From assembly GCF_039975415.1 (NCBI RefSeq), contig NZ_JBDWHD010000011.1: a stretch of 64,000 nucleotides of DNA; one strand, given 5' to 3'. The position numbers and the translations under genes were made by a program. Position 1 is the first letter of the stretch. Each line of letters opens with the position of its first letter. This document shows, piece after piece, positions 8,203 to 17,859 of this stretch. The stretch is from Ascidiaceihabitans sp039975415 (GTDB lineage: Bacteria; Pseudomonadota; Alphaproteobacteria; Rhodobacterales; Rhodobacteraceae). The notes below the pieces were generated by a model. The model saw only the letters and a program-made list of their open reading frames with translations, was not told the DNA's origin and did not search any database.

Positions 8203-9480
8203 TTAGTTGCAGCTTGCTTCGATGTTGTTCTCGGCTGCGTAGGCGGCTGAGTCTTCGTCGATCAGTGGCTGAATAACATCCATGTCGGATGGTGCGAAGT
8301 TGTTGATCAAAGACCACGTTTTCGCAGATGCATCCCATTGCGTCATACCCACAAGGCCCGGGCCGCCGTGGTTTTCACAAGACACGTTGAACTCAGGACC
8401 AAAGCCCGGCAAACCAAGGGCCGCCATCTTTTCTTCGGTGATGACCAAAGCTTCCATACCGTCGCGCATCATCGCAGGTGTGATGTCTGCCACGCCATGG
8501 ATTTCTTGGGCCGTTTTGGCAGCTTCTGCAGCCAGCATCGCGGCATACAGACCACGGTTGTACAAGACAGTACCGATCTGGTCACCGTTGCCTGCGGCAT
8601 TGCCCGCATCCACAACGTGCTTCTGGATGTCCGCAAAGACAGGGAAGTCATTGCCAACGCCGTGGAAAGTCAGTGCTTTGTAACCGTTGGCTTTTTCGCC
8701 GGCGGGCAGCACGTCGTTCTCAGAACCTGACCACCAGATGCCGATGAAGTTTTCCATGTCGTAACGGATGTTTGCAGCTTCTTGAACCGCAACCTGGTTC
8801 ATGACGCCCCAACCATACATGATGACATTGTCTGGCTTTTCACGACGGATCTGCAGCCACTGGGATTTCTGTTCCTGACCGGGGTGGTCAACAGGCAGCA
8901 AGACCAATTCAAATCCGTGCTTTTTGGACAGTTCTTCCAAGGTGCGGATCGGTTCCTTGCCATAGGCAGAGTTGTGATAGACCAACGCGATTTTCTTGCC
9001 CGCGATGTCACCTTGTTCCATCAAATAGTTGATGGCACCGGATGCACCGTTCCAGTAGTTCGCAGGGTAGTTAAAGACGTTCGAGAACACTTTGCCGTTT
9101 GCGGCAGAGGTACGACCATAACCCATGGAGTGGATCGGAATACCGTCCGCTGTGGCTTTTGGGATCAACTGGTACGTGATGCCTGTGGACAGCGGTTGAT
9201 ACACCAACGCGCCTTCGCCTTTGGTGCTCTCATAGCATTCAACGCCTTTTTCGGTGTTGTAGCCGGTTTCACATTCCAGAACGTTGGTCATAACGCCACC
9301 GATGCCGCCATCGCGTGCATTCAGCATGTTGAAATAGTCAGCGTAGCCATCTGCAAACGGGATACCGCCCGCAGCATATGGGCCAGTCCGGTAGCTTAGC
9401 GATGGAAAGACAAGGTCCGCCATCACAGGGCTTGCGGCCATCACTGCCGCAACTGCGGCTGTTCCTAGTTTCATTTTCAT
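8203..9480 (-). CDS. Periplasmic substrate-binding protein of Liv-type ABC transporter
   Basis: Periplasmic receptor of 425 residues (Peripla_BP_6 fold). Residues 1-21 are a signal peptide ending ASPVMA. The mature part starts DLVFPSLSYRTGPYAAGGIPFADGYADYFNMLNARDGGIGG, a pattern of Liv/aromatic-type receptors. It is longer than LivJ/LivK (about 345), and relatives of this length often bind aromatic or other non-amino-acid ligands. Start ATG at 9480, with a possible second ATG two codons later. It sits between livM and livF and is followed by a hairpin that probably raises its relative expression. Confidence 0.9.
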   Translation of the reverse strand: MKMKLGTAAVAAVMAASPVMADLVFPSLSYRTGPYAAGGIPFADGYADYFNMLNARDGGIGGVMTNVLECETGYNTEKGVECYESTKGEGALVYQPLSTGITYQLIPKATADGIPIHSMGYGRTSAANGKVFSNVFNYPANYWNGASGAINYLMEQGDIAGKKIALVYHNSAYGKEPIRTLEELSKKHGFELVLLPVDHPGQEQKSQWLQIRREKPDNVIMYGWGVMNQVAVQEAANIRYDMENFIGIWWSGSENDVLPAGEKANGYKALTFHGVGNDFPVFADIQKHVVDAGNAAGNGDQIGTVLYNRGLYAAMLAAEAAKTAQEIHGVADITPAMMRDGMEALVITEEKMAALGLPGFGPEFNVSCENHGGPGLVGMTQWDASAKTWSLINNFAPSDMDVIQPLIDEDSAAYAAENNIEASCN

Positions 9481-9553
9481 CGGTATTCCTCCCTTGGTGT
9501 TCCGATTTGTCGTAAGGTGGGGTTCACCCCACCCATTCTTGGTGGACGCGCCC

Positions 9554-10813
9554 TTAGTGCGGGAACGGCCACAATCTCAGTTTCTCTTTGGCCACGCGCC
9601 ACAACTGGGCGATGCCATGCGGCTCAGCGATCAAAAAGATGATGATCAATGCGCCAACAATGACAAGCTGCAAATGCGCGACGATGTCCGTGGGCCAGCC
9701 CATGCCGCCAATGGTGATCGTGTATGCGATGAAGGCCGCGATCATGGCAAAGATCCAACCCACCATGCCGTTGTCGGGCACACCGCGTTTAAAAATGGCG
9801 GCCCGCAACATCATAATGAAGCTGACCAACAAAGCGGCCAGGAACACATAGCCAAAGGCGTATTGCAGGGTAGAGATATCTCCATCCGAATCCGCCAACA
9901 TGATTTTCAACAACACCGGCAGCACCACCAAAAAGGCGGCACCGGCAAAGGCGCCAAAGATTGATCCAAGGCCACCGATGATGATCATGAACAACACGAT
10001 AAAGGATTTCTGGATGCCGAAGGCCTCACCAACTTCAACAGCTCCCAAATACACCGAGAAAAACAGCGCACCGGATATGCCGATGAAGAAAGAACTGACA
10101 GCAAAGGCGCTCAACTTCGACGCTAAGGGATTCACACCAATGATCTCGGCGGCAATGTCCATATCACGGATGGCCATCCATTTGCGCCCAAATGACCCGC
10201 GTGTCAGGTTGCGGGCAATGACAGCGCTCAGCACCACAAAGAACAGACAGAACATATACTCTGCCCAAGCGGATGAATTGGGACCTGTGATGATGACACC
10301 AAAGACCTCGCGCTCGGGGGCGTTGATCTGACCTGAGGCGGAATAGTTGTAGAACCAGGACACACGATTGAACAACCAAACCAAAAAGAACTGCGCAGCC
10401 AGGGTCGCAACAGCCAGATAAAAGCCTTTGATGCGCAACGACGGCAAACCGAACAACACGCCGACGCCCGCGGTAATCAGCCCGGCAATCAAGACATGGA
10501 TCAACATGCTGACATCGGGAAAGGCGGTCATCAGCTTGTAACAGGCATAGGCACCCACAGCCATGAAACCACCGGTGCCCAAAGACACCTGCCCGCAATA
10601 GCCTGTCAGGATGTTCAGCCCGATGGCAGCGATCGCATAGATCAGGAAGGGCAGAAAAATGGCGCTGACCCAATAGTCGTTTGCCAGCAACGGAATGACA
10701 ACGGCTGCAACAAACAGCACAAAATAATACCGGTACCGGTCGAACTTGATCGGAAACGTCTGGCTGTCTTCAGGATATGTGGTGCTGAAATCACCTGCTT
10801 CACGGTAAAACAT
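9554..10813 (-). CDS. livM: Branched-chain-amino-acid-type ABC transporter permease LivM
   Basis: Inner-membrane channel subunit of 419 residues with the family's NILTGYCGQVSLGTGGFMAVGAY motif (residues about 68-90) and the FIGISGALFFSVYLGAVEVGEAFGIQKSFIVLFMIIIGGLGSIFGAFAGAAF-type segment near residue 270. About 10-11 hydrophobic segments are seen, and the N-terminal 30 residues are cytoplasmic. It would pair with LivH at 11318-12304. It is separated from livH by a small gene on the opposite strand, which is unusual inside a Liv operon. Confidence 0.93.
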   Translation of the reverse strand: MFYREAGDFSTTYPEDSQTFPIKFDRYRYYFVLFVAAVVIPLLANDYWVSAIFLPFLIYAIAAIGLNILTGYCGQVSLGTGGFMAVGAYACYKLMTAFPDVSMLIHVLIAGLITAGVGVLFGLPSLRIKGFYLAVATLAAQFFLVWLFNRVSWFYNYSASGQINAPEREVFGVIITGPNSSAWAEYMFCLFFVVLSAVIARNLTRGSFGRKWMAIRDMDIAAEIIGVNPLASKLSAFAVSSFFIGISGALFFSVYLGAVEVGEAFGIQKSFIVLFMIIIGGLGSIFGAFAGAAFLVVLPVLLKIMLADSDGDISTLQYAFGYVFLAALLVSFIMMLRAAIFKRGVPDNGMVGWIFAMIAAFIAYTITIGGMGWPTDIVAHLQLVIVGALIIIFLIAEPHGIAQLWRVAKEKLRLWPFPH

Positions 10814-10847
10814 TAACCCATTCCTCCGCAGATCACATCGGATCCAT

Positions 10848-10874
10848 CTTCATCTGGCAAATTAAACCTCGGGG
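10848..10874 (+). repeat. Intergenic repeat, family B, divergent copy
   Basis: CTTCATCTGGCAAATTAAAC followed by CTCGGGG resembles the better copies at 13636-13671 and 25995-26030. Each lies upstream of a minus-strand gene start. A GGGGCAGGGCCCC inverted repeat follows it. Confidence 0.5.
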
Positions 10875-10996
10875 TTTGGGGCAGGGCCCCAAGTCCGCAG
10901 CGCACCGCATTAACCAACAGTTCAGGTTTCCGCGTTTTGCCACATTCTGCCCCATTTCCTTTGGCACCTTGGCCACGGGAAAAGTGAGTGGATGCC

Positions 10997-11317
10997 ATGA
11001 CGGCAATTTTAAAAGAACTGCGGCTGCTGGAAGCCGAACACGCGCGTGGCCGGATCACCGACGCGGACCTCGCGCGGCGCAAATCTGCGTTGATGCAAGA
11101 AATCCCCGACGCATTCGAGGTGGCCAACACAGATGTTGAACCCAAACCTGCATCGGAAAACAATTCGTGGGACATGCTTGTGCTCTTGCTCATCGCCGCG
11201 GCCCTCTGCGGATCAGCCGTTTTGCTCATCGTGGGAGATATCTTCATGGCAATGACCTTCGGCATCACCGTGCTGGCCGCGCTGACCATCAAGCTGTTCC
11301 TATCCATCGAGGATTGA
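10997..11317 (+). CDS. Small two-helix membrane protein, function unknown
   Basis: A 106-residue protein on the strand opposite to the Liv operon, between livM and livH. The N-terminal half is charged and helical (ILKELRLLEAEHARGRITDADLARRKSALMQE), resembling a SHOCT-like short helical region. Residues about 57-78 and 82-101 are hydrophobic segments. I chose ATG 10997 over GTG 10988. The stop abuts the livH stop at 11318. Codon use resembles its neighbours, so it looks like a real gene. I recognise no family with certainty. Confidence 0.65.
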   Translation: MTAILKELRLLEAEHARGRITDADLARRKSALMQEIPDAFEVANTDVEPKPASENNSWDMLVLLLIAAALCGSAVLLIVGDIFMAMTFGITVLAALTIKLFLSIED

Positions 11318-12304
11318 TCACACACGTTCAATGATCTTCTCCCCGAACAGGCCCTGCGGACGGAACACCAAGAAAATCAGCGCTAGAACATAAGCGAACC
11401 AGTTCTCGGTCGCACCACCCAACATCGGGCCCAGCGCAAATTCAAACAGCTTCTCGCCCACACCAATGATCAAGCCACCCACGATGGCGCCTGGAATGGA
11501 CGTAAACCCACCCAACATCAAAACTGGCAAAGCCTTCAATGCGATCAGGGACAGCGAAAACTGCACGCCGGATTTTGCGCCCCACATGATGCCCGCGACC
11601 AAGGCGACAAAACCGGCAACAGACCAAACCAAAATCCAAATGTAGTTCAGCGAAACCCCAACAGACAGCGCCGCCTGATGATCATCCGCCACAGCGCGCA
11701 TCGCGCGCCCCTGCTTTGTATACTGCGAAAACAGCACCAGAACCGTGACCAAAAGAATGGCGATAACCGTCGCAACAATATCCAGATTGTCGATGAAAAA
11801 TCCGTAGTCAAAGATGACAAAAGTGGTCTCATCAATCCACTCATTGATGCCTTGGGGCAGACCCACATCCATCTTCTTGATCTCGGACCCCCACATCAAA
11901 TCGCCCACACCTTCAAGGAAATAGGCAAGGCCGATGGTGGCCATGAACAGAATAATCGGCTCTTGCCCAACCAGATGGCGGAAAATCAACCGCTGCACCA
12001 ATATGGCAAACCCGACCATCACAGCCATGGTTAACAGAATGGCCAGCAACGCAGGCACCTCCCAGCCAAAGTGGTGAATCTTGGTCCCGAATGTCGCGTT
12101 GATCAGATGCGCAAAGGGCACCTGCCCCTCCATAATCCCGACCAAGGTCAGGGCGGCAAACAGCGCCATAACACCTTGGGCATAGTTGAAAATGCCCGAT
12201 GCTTTGAAGATCAAAACAAACCCCAAAGCGACAAGCGCATACAGCACCCCGGCCATCAGACCGTTCAGGAACACCTCCATCGCAAAGATTAACTGCTCAG
12301 GCAT
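11318..12304 (-). CDS. livH: Branched-chain-amino-acid-type ABC transporter permease LivH
   Basis: Inner-membrane channel subunit of 328 residues. The N-terminal FLNGLMAGVLYALVALGFVLIFKASGIFNYAQG is the classic LivH opening, and the EAA-like region is GRAMRAVADDHQAALSVGVSLNYIW. It ends in FRPQGLFGEKIIERV, the usual LivH tail. It forms the heterodimeric pore with LivM and is served by LivG and LivF. It lies 15 bases downstream of an exported-protein gene in the same operon. Confidence 0.93.
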   Translation of the reverse strand: MPEQLIFAMEVFLNGLMAGVLYALVALGFVLIFKASGIFNYAQGVMALFAALTLVGIMEGQVPFAHLINATFGTKIHHFGWEVPALLAILLTMAVMVGFAILVQRLIFRHLVGQEPIILFMATIGLAYFLEGVGDLMWGSEIKKMDVGLPQGINEWIDETTFVIFDYGFFIDNLDIVATVIAILLVTVLVLFSQYTKQGRAMRAVADDHQAALSVGVSLNYIWILVWSVAGFVALVAGIMWGAKSGVQFSLSLIALKALPVLMLGGFTSIPGAIVGGLIIGVGEKLFEFALGPMLGGATENWFAYVLALIFLVFRPQGLFGEKIIERV

Positions 12305-12319
12305 AGGCCCACTCTCCCA

Positions 12320-12811
12320 TTAACTCTCAAGTTCCGTCTCGATGACGTAATATTGCGTGATCTCGTTGGACCGATAGATTCTGACGGCAATCCTAGGCTC
12401 AATCCATTCATTGCTTGCAAACCAATCGTCGTTGTCGATCATCATCGGCACATACCGCCCACTTTTGAGACTGGCTTCTACCCAGCCCTCCGCTTTGTCC
12501 GGACTATTTTCGCGACCAATCACGGCGCAAAATCGTGTTCCTGCAATGTCGCCTGTCGACATGCTGATAAACGGCTCATCGAACCCGCGAAATGCGGCAA
12601 CGGTCCCATCTTGCAATCCCAAAACAAGACCATCCACATCCGCCGACGCCTGTTTCTCAAACGGCATCAAACATCGAGCCTCAAATTCAACCCACGCACC
12701 AGCCTGCGCTGTTGCGCCGAACATCGTTGCCGCGCACGCAGCGGGAATACAAATTCCATACGCATGGAATACGCGGATCATACCCCTTATTCCGGCCAAA
12801 ACCCTAGTCAT
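12320..12811 (-). CDS. Exported protein of unknown function inside the liv operon
   Basis: A 163-residue protein with a hydrophobic export signal (residues about 13-37, ending GATAQA). The mature part (WVEFEARCLMPFEKQ...) is mixed alpha/beta with two cysteines (C47, C93) that could pair. Its ATG overlaps the 3' end of livG by eight bases, so translation is probably coupled. I recognise no family. Position suggests a periplasmic accessory role for the transporter, but that is inference. A shorter start at 12781 is possible. Confidence 0.65.
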   Translation of the reverse strand: MTRVLAGIRGMIRVFHAYGICIPAACAATMFGATAQAGAWVEFEARCLMPFEKQASADVDGLVLGLQDGTVAAFRGFDEPFISMSTGDIAGTRFCAVIGRENSPDKAEGWVEASLKSGRYVPMMIDNDDWFASNEWIEPRIAVRIYRSNEITQYYVIETELES

Positions 12812-13622
12812 GCGACACGCCTAGATAGGCATCAATCACGTCTTGGTTGTTGCGCACCTCGTCCGGCGTGCCGTCGCCAATCTTCTTGCCATAATCCATG
12901 ACCACAACGCGGTCGCTGAGGTCCATAACCACGCCCATATCGTGCTCGATCAGGGCAATCGTGGTGCCAAATTCGTCATTCATCGACAGGATAAAGCGGC
13001 TCATGTCCTCTTTTTCCTCGACGTTCATCCCCGCCATCGGCTCATCCAAAAGCAAAAGGTTCGGTTCCGCCGCCAAGGCACGGGCCAATTCTACACGCTT
13101 CTTCAGACCATACGGCAAACGCGCGACAGGGGTTTTGCGAATGGCCTGAATTTCTAGGAAATCGATAATCTTTTCAGCAACTTCCCGGTTCTCGGTCTCT
13201 TCCGCCTCAGCACGCCCTTTCCAAAGCGCCTGTGAAAACATACCCGTCTTCATATGGGTCAAACGCCCGGTCATAACGTTGTCCAGAACGCTCATGCCCT
13301 CAAACAAAGCGATGTTCTGAAAGGTCCGCGCGATACCTTGCCGCGCAACCTCGAACGGTTTCATCGAGGGACGCGGTGCGCCCTTATACAAAACTTGCCC
13401 CTCTTGCGGGACATAGAAACCAGAAATCACGTTCAACATGGATGATTTGCCAGCACCGTTGGGGCCAATAATTGCGCGAACCTCGCCCTCACGAATATCA
13501 AAAGAGATATCCTTGATCGCTTCGACACCGCCGAACCGCAGGGTAATATTTTGCATTTCCATGACAACAGGCCCAATCTGGCGCCCATCCGCGGTCACAT
13601 ATCCGTCCGCCTGATCAAGCAT
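12804..13622 (-). CDS. livG: Branched-chain-amino-acid-type ABC transporter ATP-binding protein LivG
   Basis: Second ATPase of the Liv-type importer, 272 residues. Walker A is GPNGAGKSS, the signature region LPYGLKKRVELARAL and Walker B NLLLLDEPMAGM are the LivG forms, and the C-terminus carries the BCA_ABC tail (GDGTPDEVRNNQDVIDAYLG). It follows the AMP-binding ligase gene by 63 bases containing a family B repeat and precedes an overlapping exported-protein gene. Confidence 0.93.
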   Translation of the reverse strand: MLDQADGYVTADGRQIGPVVMEMQNITLRFGGVEAIKDISFDIREGEVRAIIGPNGAGKSSMLNVISGFYVPQEGQVLYKGAPRPSMKPFEVARQGIARTFQNIALFEGMSVLDNVMTGRLTHMKTGMFSQALWKGRAEAEETENREVAEKIIDFLEIQAIRKTPVARLPYGLKKRVELARALAAEPNLLLLDEPMAGMNVEEKEDMSRFILSMNDEFGTTIALIEHDMGVVMDLSDRVVVMDYGKKIGDGTPDEVRNNQDVIDAYLGVSHD

Positions 13623-13635
13623 GAAACCGATCCCT

Positions 13636-13671
13636 CTTCATCTCGCTAAATAAACCTCCGCCGGAGGCTCC
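13636..13671 (+). repeat. Intergenic repeat, family B, copy 1
   Basis: CTTCATCTCGCTAAATAAAC followed by CTCCGCCGGAGGCTCC. A near-identical sequence is at 25995-26030. It contains the inverted repeat CCTCCGCCGGAGG and lies just upstream of livG. Confidence 0.65.
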
Positions 13672-13685
13672 AACGTCAAAATCCA

Positions 13686-15656
13686 TCATTCCGCAGCCAT
13701 TTTTTGCGCCACGGGTTGCACCGCCGCACTGCGAATATCCAACGTCGCGGAAATCGCACCTTTGCGACCGTCCTCATACGTCACTTCCGTGGTGGTCGAA
13801 ACGTCAGTGGAGCCATTGTAGAGGGCATCAATAATATCCGAGAACTTGTCCTCGATTATCCGGCGACGGACTTTTTGCGTCCGGGTCAGTTCGCCGTCGT
13901 CCGCGTCCAACTGCTTGTGCAACACAACAAAACGATGGACCTGGCAGTCCGACAACATCTCGTCCTGCGCAACAGAGGCGTTGACCTCCTCAACATGGGA
14001 CTGGATCGTTGCAACGACCTCAGGGTGTCCGGCCAGTTCCTGATAAGACGCATACGCAATGTTGTTGCGTTCCGCCCAGTTGCCGACTGCATTCAAGTCG
14101 ATGTTGATAAAAGCCGTGCATTCATCGCGCTCATTCCCGAACACAACCGCTTCCAGAATATTGGGGAAAAACTTAAGCTTGTTCTCGACATACTTAGGCG
14201 CAAACATCGACCCAGACGCCATTTTTCCCACATCTTTTGCACGGTCAATGATGCGCAAGTGACCCGAGCTTTCTTCGATGAAACCCGCGTCTCCCGTCGC
14301 AACCCAACCTTCGGCATCTTTGGTGTCGGCGGTGCTGTCTGCGTTTTTGTAGTATTCAACAAAAACGCCGGGGCTTCGGTAAAACACCTCGCCATTGTCT
14401 GCGATACGCAGTTCAACACCGGGGCACTGCACACCGACCGTATCAGATCGCACCTGGCCATCTGGTTGCGCTGTGATGAACACGGTGGCCTCGGTCTGAC
14501 CGTAAAGCTGTTTCAGATTGATACCCAAAGACCGGTAAAAATCAAAAATTTCGGGCCCGATTGCCTCACCCGCAGTATAGCCGACGCGGACACGCGAAAA
14601 TCCAAGGGTATTCTTCAATGGCCCGTACACCATCAACTCGCCGATGTTGTACAACAGACGATCAGATGCGCTGACGCTTTCGCCGTCCAAAATCGCAGGT
14701 CCCACGCGACGTGCCACGCCCATGAAATAGTCAAACAGACGCTTTTTGAAAGGTGACGCGTCTTCCATGCGGATCATCACATTGGTCAACTGGGTCTCGA
14801 AAACGCGGGGCGGTGCGAAATAATAGGTTGGTCCGATTTCACGCAAATCTGTGTGCATGGTTTCGGCGCTTTCAGGGCAGTTTGTACAAAACCCTGTCCA
14901 CAACGCCTGCCCCACAGAAAAGATAAAATCACCGACCCAAGCCATCGGCAGATAGGCCAAAATGCTATCAGACTGGCGCAAACCATCGAATTCGGATGAC
15001 GATTTGGACGTCTCAATCACATTGCGGTTGGACAAGACGACGCCCTTGGGCTTGCCGGTTGTGCCGGATGTGTAAAGCATCACGCAAGTGCTGTCGTAAT
15101 CCAGCTTCGCGATGCGAGACTTCATCTCTGGCTCAAGGGCGCTGCGCTTGTCACGGCCCGCAGCCTGCACTGCACTATACTGCGTCAGGGCGGAATGATC
15201 GTATTTGCGCAGACCGCGTGGGTCCAGATAAATCATAGCCTCGAAATCAGACAACTCTGCCTGAACTTCCATAACCTTATCGACCTGTTCCTGATCGCCT
15301 GCGATGACAAAACGCGCACCACAATGGGATAAGGTATATGCCATCTCCTCGGCGGCGGCGTCCTGATACAAGGGGACCGGAACCGCGCCGACCATTTGCG
15401 CGGCCATCATGGACCAATACAAATAGGGGCGATTGCGCCCGATCACGGCGATAAAATCACCTTCTGCAACGCCGAGGTCCAACAAACCAAGCGCCAAGGC
15501 CTCAACCTCTTCGCAGGTTTGCGACCATGTCCAGCTTTGCCAGATGCCGAACTCTTTTTCACGATACGCAGGCGCGTTACCGAATTCGGATGCGTTGCGA
15601 TACAAAAGCGCCGGTACGGACACCAGCCCGTTTGCGCCATCAGACGTTTTAGACAA
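13686..15656 (-). CDS. Long-chain-fatty-acid--CoA ligase family (AMP-binding) protein
   Basis: AMP-forming acyl-CoA synthetase of 656 residues. The P-loop is MLYTSGTTGKPKG, followed by the A-domain core VRVGYTAGEAIGPEIFDFYRSLGINLKQLYGQTEA and the hinge GWVATGDAGFIEESSGHLRIIDRAKDVGKMASGSMFAPKYVE. It is of the FadD15-like large branch. I place the start at TTG 15656 (reads SKTSDGANGLVSVPALLYRN) because GGAGGAAG stands 6 bases upstream; the frame can be read 48 codons further without a better start. First gene of the probable ligase-livGHMKF-paaK unit, so it may activate the imported substrate. Substrate unknown. Confidence 0.88.
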   Translation of the reverse strand: MSKTSDGANGLVSVPALLYRNASEFGNAPAYREKEFGIWQSWTWSQTCEEVEALALGLLDLGVAEGDFIAVIGRNRPYLYWSMMAAQMVGAVPVPLYQDAAAEEMAYTLSHCGARFVIAGDQEQVDKVMEVQAELSDFEAMIYLDPRGLRKYDHSALTQYSAVQAAGRDKRSALEPEMKSRIAKLDYDSTCVMLYTSGTTGKPKGVVLSNRNVIETSKSSSEFDGLRQSDSILAYLPMAWVGDFIFSVGQALWTGFCTNCPESAETMHTDLREIGPTYYFAPPRVFETQLTNVMIRMEDASPFKKRLFDYFMGVARRVGPAILDGESVSASDRLLYNIGELMVYGPLKNTLGFSRVRVGYTAGEAIGPEIFDFYRSLGINLKQLYGQTEATVFITAQPDGQVRSDTVGVQCPGVELRIADNGEVFYRSPGVFVEYYKNADSTADTKDAEGWVATGDAGFIEESSGHLRIIDRAKDVGKMASGSMFAPKYVENKLKFFPNILEAVVFGNERDECTAFINIDLNAVGNWAERNNIAYASYQELAGHPEVVATIQSHVEEVNASVAQDEMLSDCQVHRFVVLHKQLDADDGELTRTQKVRRRIIEDKFSDIIDALYNGSTDVSTTTEVTYEDGRKGAISATLDIRSAAVQPVAQKMAAE

Positions 15657-15951
15657 TTCTACTTCCTCCCAAACCAACCACTCCCACGGTCGGCCCCGAT
15701 CGCTCAGGCGATTCTTTGATCCCCCAAGGATGATGAGAACAGACTGGGCGTCAACTTTTTCCTGAAGTTTTCCCAAACCTTTCGAATTGTAACAGGGCAA
15801 AATCGACGCTTGATCTTAAGCGGAACAGCCCCTCACAGTACCAGCACCCGACTGCGCCCAAAGGGCAAAGACGGGGACGTGTCATGCGCGTCAGCGCCCC
15901 TTTTCTTCAAACAGCCACATCAAAGCATGTGCATCACACAGGGTCCAAGCA

Positions 15952-17859
15952 TTGCCCCAAACCCGTTCAGACACACAGACGTTGACTGCCGCAGGCCTCA
16001 ATCTGATCGGGCAGGCTTTGACCATTTACGACCACGACCTGAAACTTGCGGTATGCAACGCACCGTTCCAGCAAATGTTCAATTTACCCGACAAGCTTGT
16101 GACACCCGGCGCTACGTTTGAGGAAACAATTCACCACCTTGCGACACTGGGCGAATATGGGCCTGTCGACGATGTCGACGACTTTGTGCGTGAACGCGCC
16201 GAAGTGGCCCGCGCATTTCACCCCCACTACATGGAACGCACCCGCGCGAACGGACGCACAATTTCTGTCGAAGGATCACCCCTGCCAAACGGCGGATGGG
16301 TGACAGTCTACACCGACATAACACCCAGCAAACAACAAGAGGCGCTTTTGCGCGCACGTTCCGAAGAACTTTCGGATCAGGTGTTGGCACATGCAGAAGA
16401 ACTGGCCTCGACCAACCGTGCGCTTGCCGCAACTGTAGGGGCGCTCGAAGAAACAAAGCGCCACCTGACCGATCTCGAAGCGCGGACCCGCCTGACAACC
16501 GAAATGATGCCCGCGCATATCGCGCATGTCAGCAAAGGCGGGCACTATACATTCTCCAACAACCGCCTGTCCGGCATCGTGCCAGGTCGCCCCAGCGATA
16601 TCCTGGGACACCATATTGCAGACATTCTTGGGCCATTCATTTATGCCCGCATCGAAGATCAGCTTGCCTTGGCCTATGCGGGACAGGACGCATTGACCGA
16701 ATTCACAGACGTAGACAGCGCCCGCAGGATCAGGGTGGCCTTTGCGCCAGATGCAAACGGCGGGGCCTATATTCTATCGACAGACGTGACAGAAGAAACC
16801 CAAGCCCGTGTCGCCCTTCAGCAATCACGCAGGCGCGCATTGGCCGCGCAGCTGACATCGGGATTGGCGCATGACTTTTCCAATCTTTTGACGATTATCC
16901 TTGGGCTACAATCCAAGCTGGCCCGTATGGGCACTCTGCCCGACGACGCCCATCCCTTGGTTGAAGGCACAATGGCAGCCGCAAAACGCGGCGGGCAACT
17001 GCTTGGAAGTATTGCCGACATGACGGGACAGCGCATTCCACGCCCGCGTGCCACGCATCTGGAAAGCTTGTTGCAAGACTTGCAAACCCTCACAGAGCCT
17101 ACGCTGCCACACGGTGTGACACTGTCGATCCACAACGCAGGGCCGCAATCGCCTGTGTTGGTCGATCCAGGTGCCGTTCAAGACAGCCTTGTCAATTTGA
17201 TCCTGAACGCCCGCGATGCTTGTGGGGCAGCAGGAGAAATCACTTTGGACGTTGAAACGGTGCAGGACACATGGATTGACTTTACTGTCAGCGACACCGG
17301 TTCCGGATTTTCTGACGCGGCACTGGAGCAGGCATTTGATCCGTTTTTCAGCACCAAAGGCAGCGAAGGATCCGGGCTGGGATTGCCCATGGTCTATGAC
17401 ATCACCAAACTGGCGGGTGGCGATGTGCGTGTGCGCAATACAGCAAAAGGCGGGGCAGCGGTACATATGCGTTTGCCGCTCAGGTATAGCCCCTCCACCC
17501 AAGGTGGATTGGCCTTGCTGGTCGAAGACAACAGCGCGTTGCGGGATCTTTACCGCGAAATGTTGATGAACCTGCGCTTCTCGGTCATTGAGGCGACCAG
17601 TGTCGACGAAGCTGTAGCGCTTGTCGCTGACTTGCCTGATATCGCATTGGTGCTGTCGGACATTCGATTGGAAGGACAAGCGACAGGTCTGGATTTGGCG
17701 GACAGATTGAAAGCCGCGCAAATTCCGGTAATTTTGATGACTTCGCTTCCAATGTCGGACCCTTTGCACCAAACCGCACAAAAGTGCGCTCCGGTGTTGT
17801 GCAAACCTTTTGACGAGGCCGCCCTGAAAATCCTGTTGACCCCGAAAGCTGCGACATGA
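15952..17859 (+). CDS. PAS-domain hybrid sensor histidine kinase with C-terminal receiver
   Basis: A 635-residue signalling kinase with no transmembrane segment. Two PAS-like modules (about residues 15-125 and 180-280) are joined by a coiled coil (about 125-175). The H-box is GLAHDFSNLLTI with the phospho-acceptor H307, followed by a HATPase domain (N box NLILNARDA, G boxes DTGSGF and GSGLGL), and a receiver domain (LLVEDNSALRDLYREM, SDIRLEG) at the C-terminus. The start is TTG with AGGG upstream. The stop overlaps the next gene's start (ATGA), so it is paired with that response regulator. It diverges from the ligase/Liv unit and is a candidate sensor for that pathway. Confidence 0.88.
   Translation: MPQTRSDTQTLTAAGLNLIGQALTIYDHDLKLAVCNAPFQQMFNLPDKLVTPGATFEETIHHLATLGEYGPVDDVDDFVRERAEVARAFHPHYMERTRANGRTISVEGSPLPNGGWVTVYTDITPSKQQEALLRARSEELSDQVLAHAEELASTNRALAATVGALEETKRHLTDLEARTRLTTEMMPAHIAHVSKGGHYTFSNNRLSGIVPGRPSDILGHHIADILGPFIYARIEDQLALAYAGQDALTEFTDVDSARRIRVAFAPDANGGAYILSTDVTEETQARVALQQSRRRALAAQLTSGLAHDFSNLLTIILGLQSKLARMGTLPDDAHPLVEGTMAAAKRGGQLLGSIADMTGQRIPRPRATHLESLLQDLQTLTEPTLPHGVTLSIHNAGPQSPVLVDPGAVQDSLVNLILNARDACGAAGEITLDVETVQDTWIDFTVSDTGSGFSDAALEQAFDPFFSTKGSEGSGLGLPMVYDITKLAGGDVRVRNTAKGGAAVHMRLPLRYSPSTQGGLALLVEDNSALRDLYREMLMNLRFSVIEATSVDEAVALVADLPDIALVLSDIRLEGQATGLDLADRLKAAQIPVILMTSLPMSDPLHQTAQKCAPVLCKPFDEAALKILLTPKAAT

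Noticed and set aside
13704..14756. 350-codon plus-strand frame opposite the acyl-CoA ligase
   Set aside because: Antisense shadow of a gene with an intact P-loop and adenylation motifs; no ribosome site.
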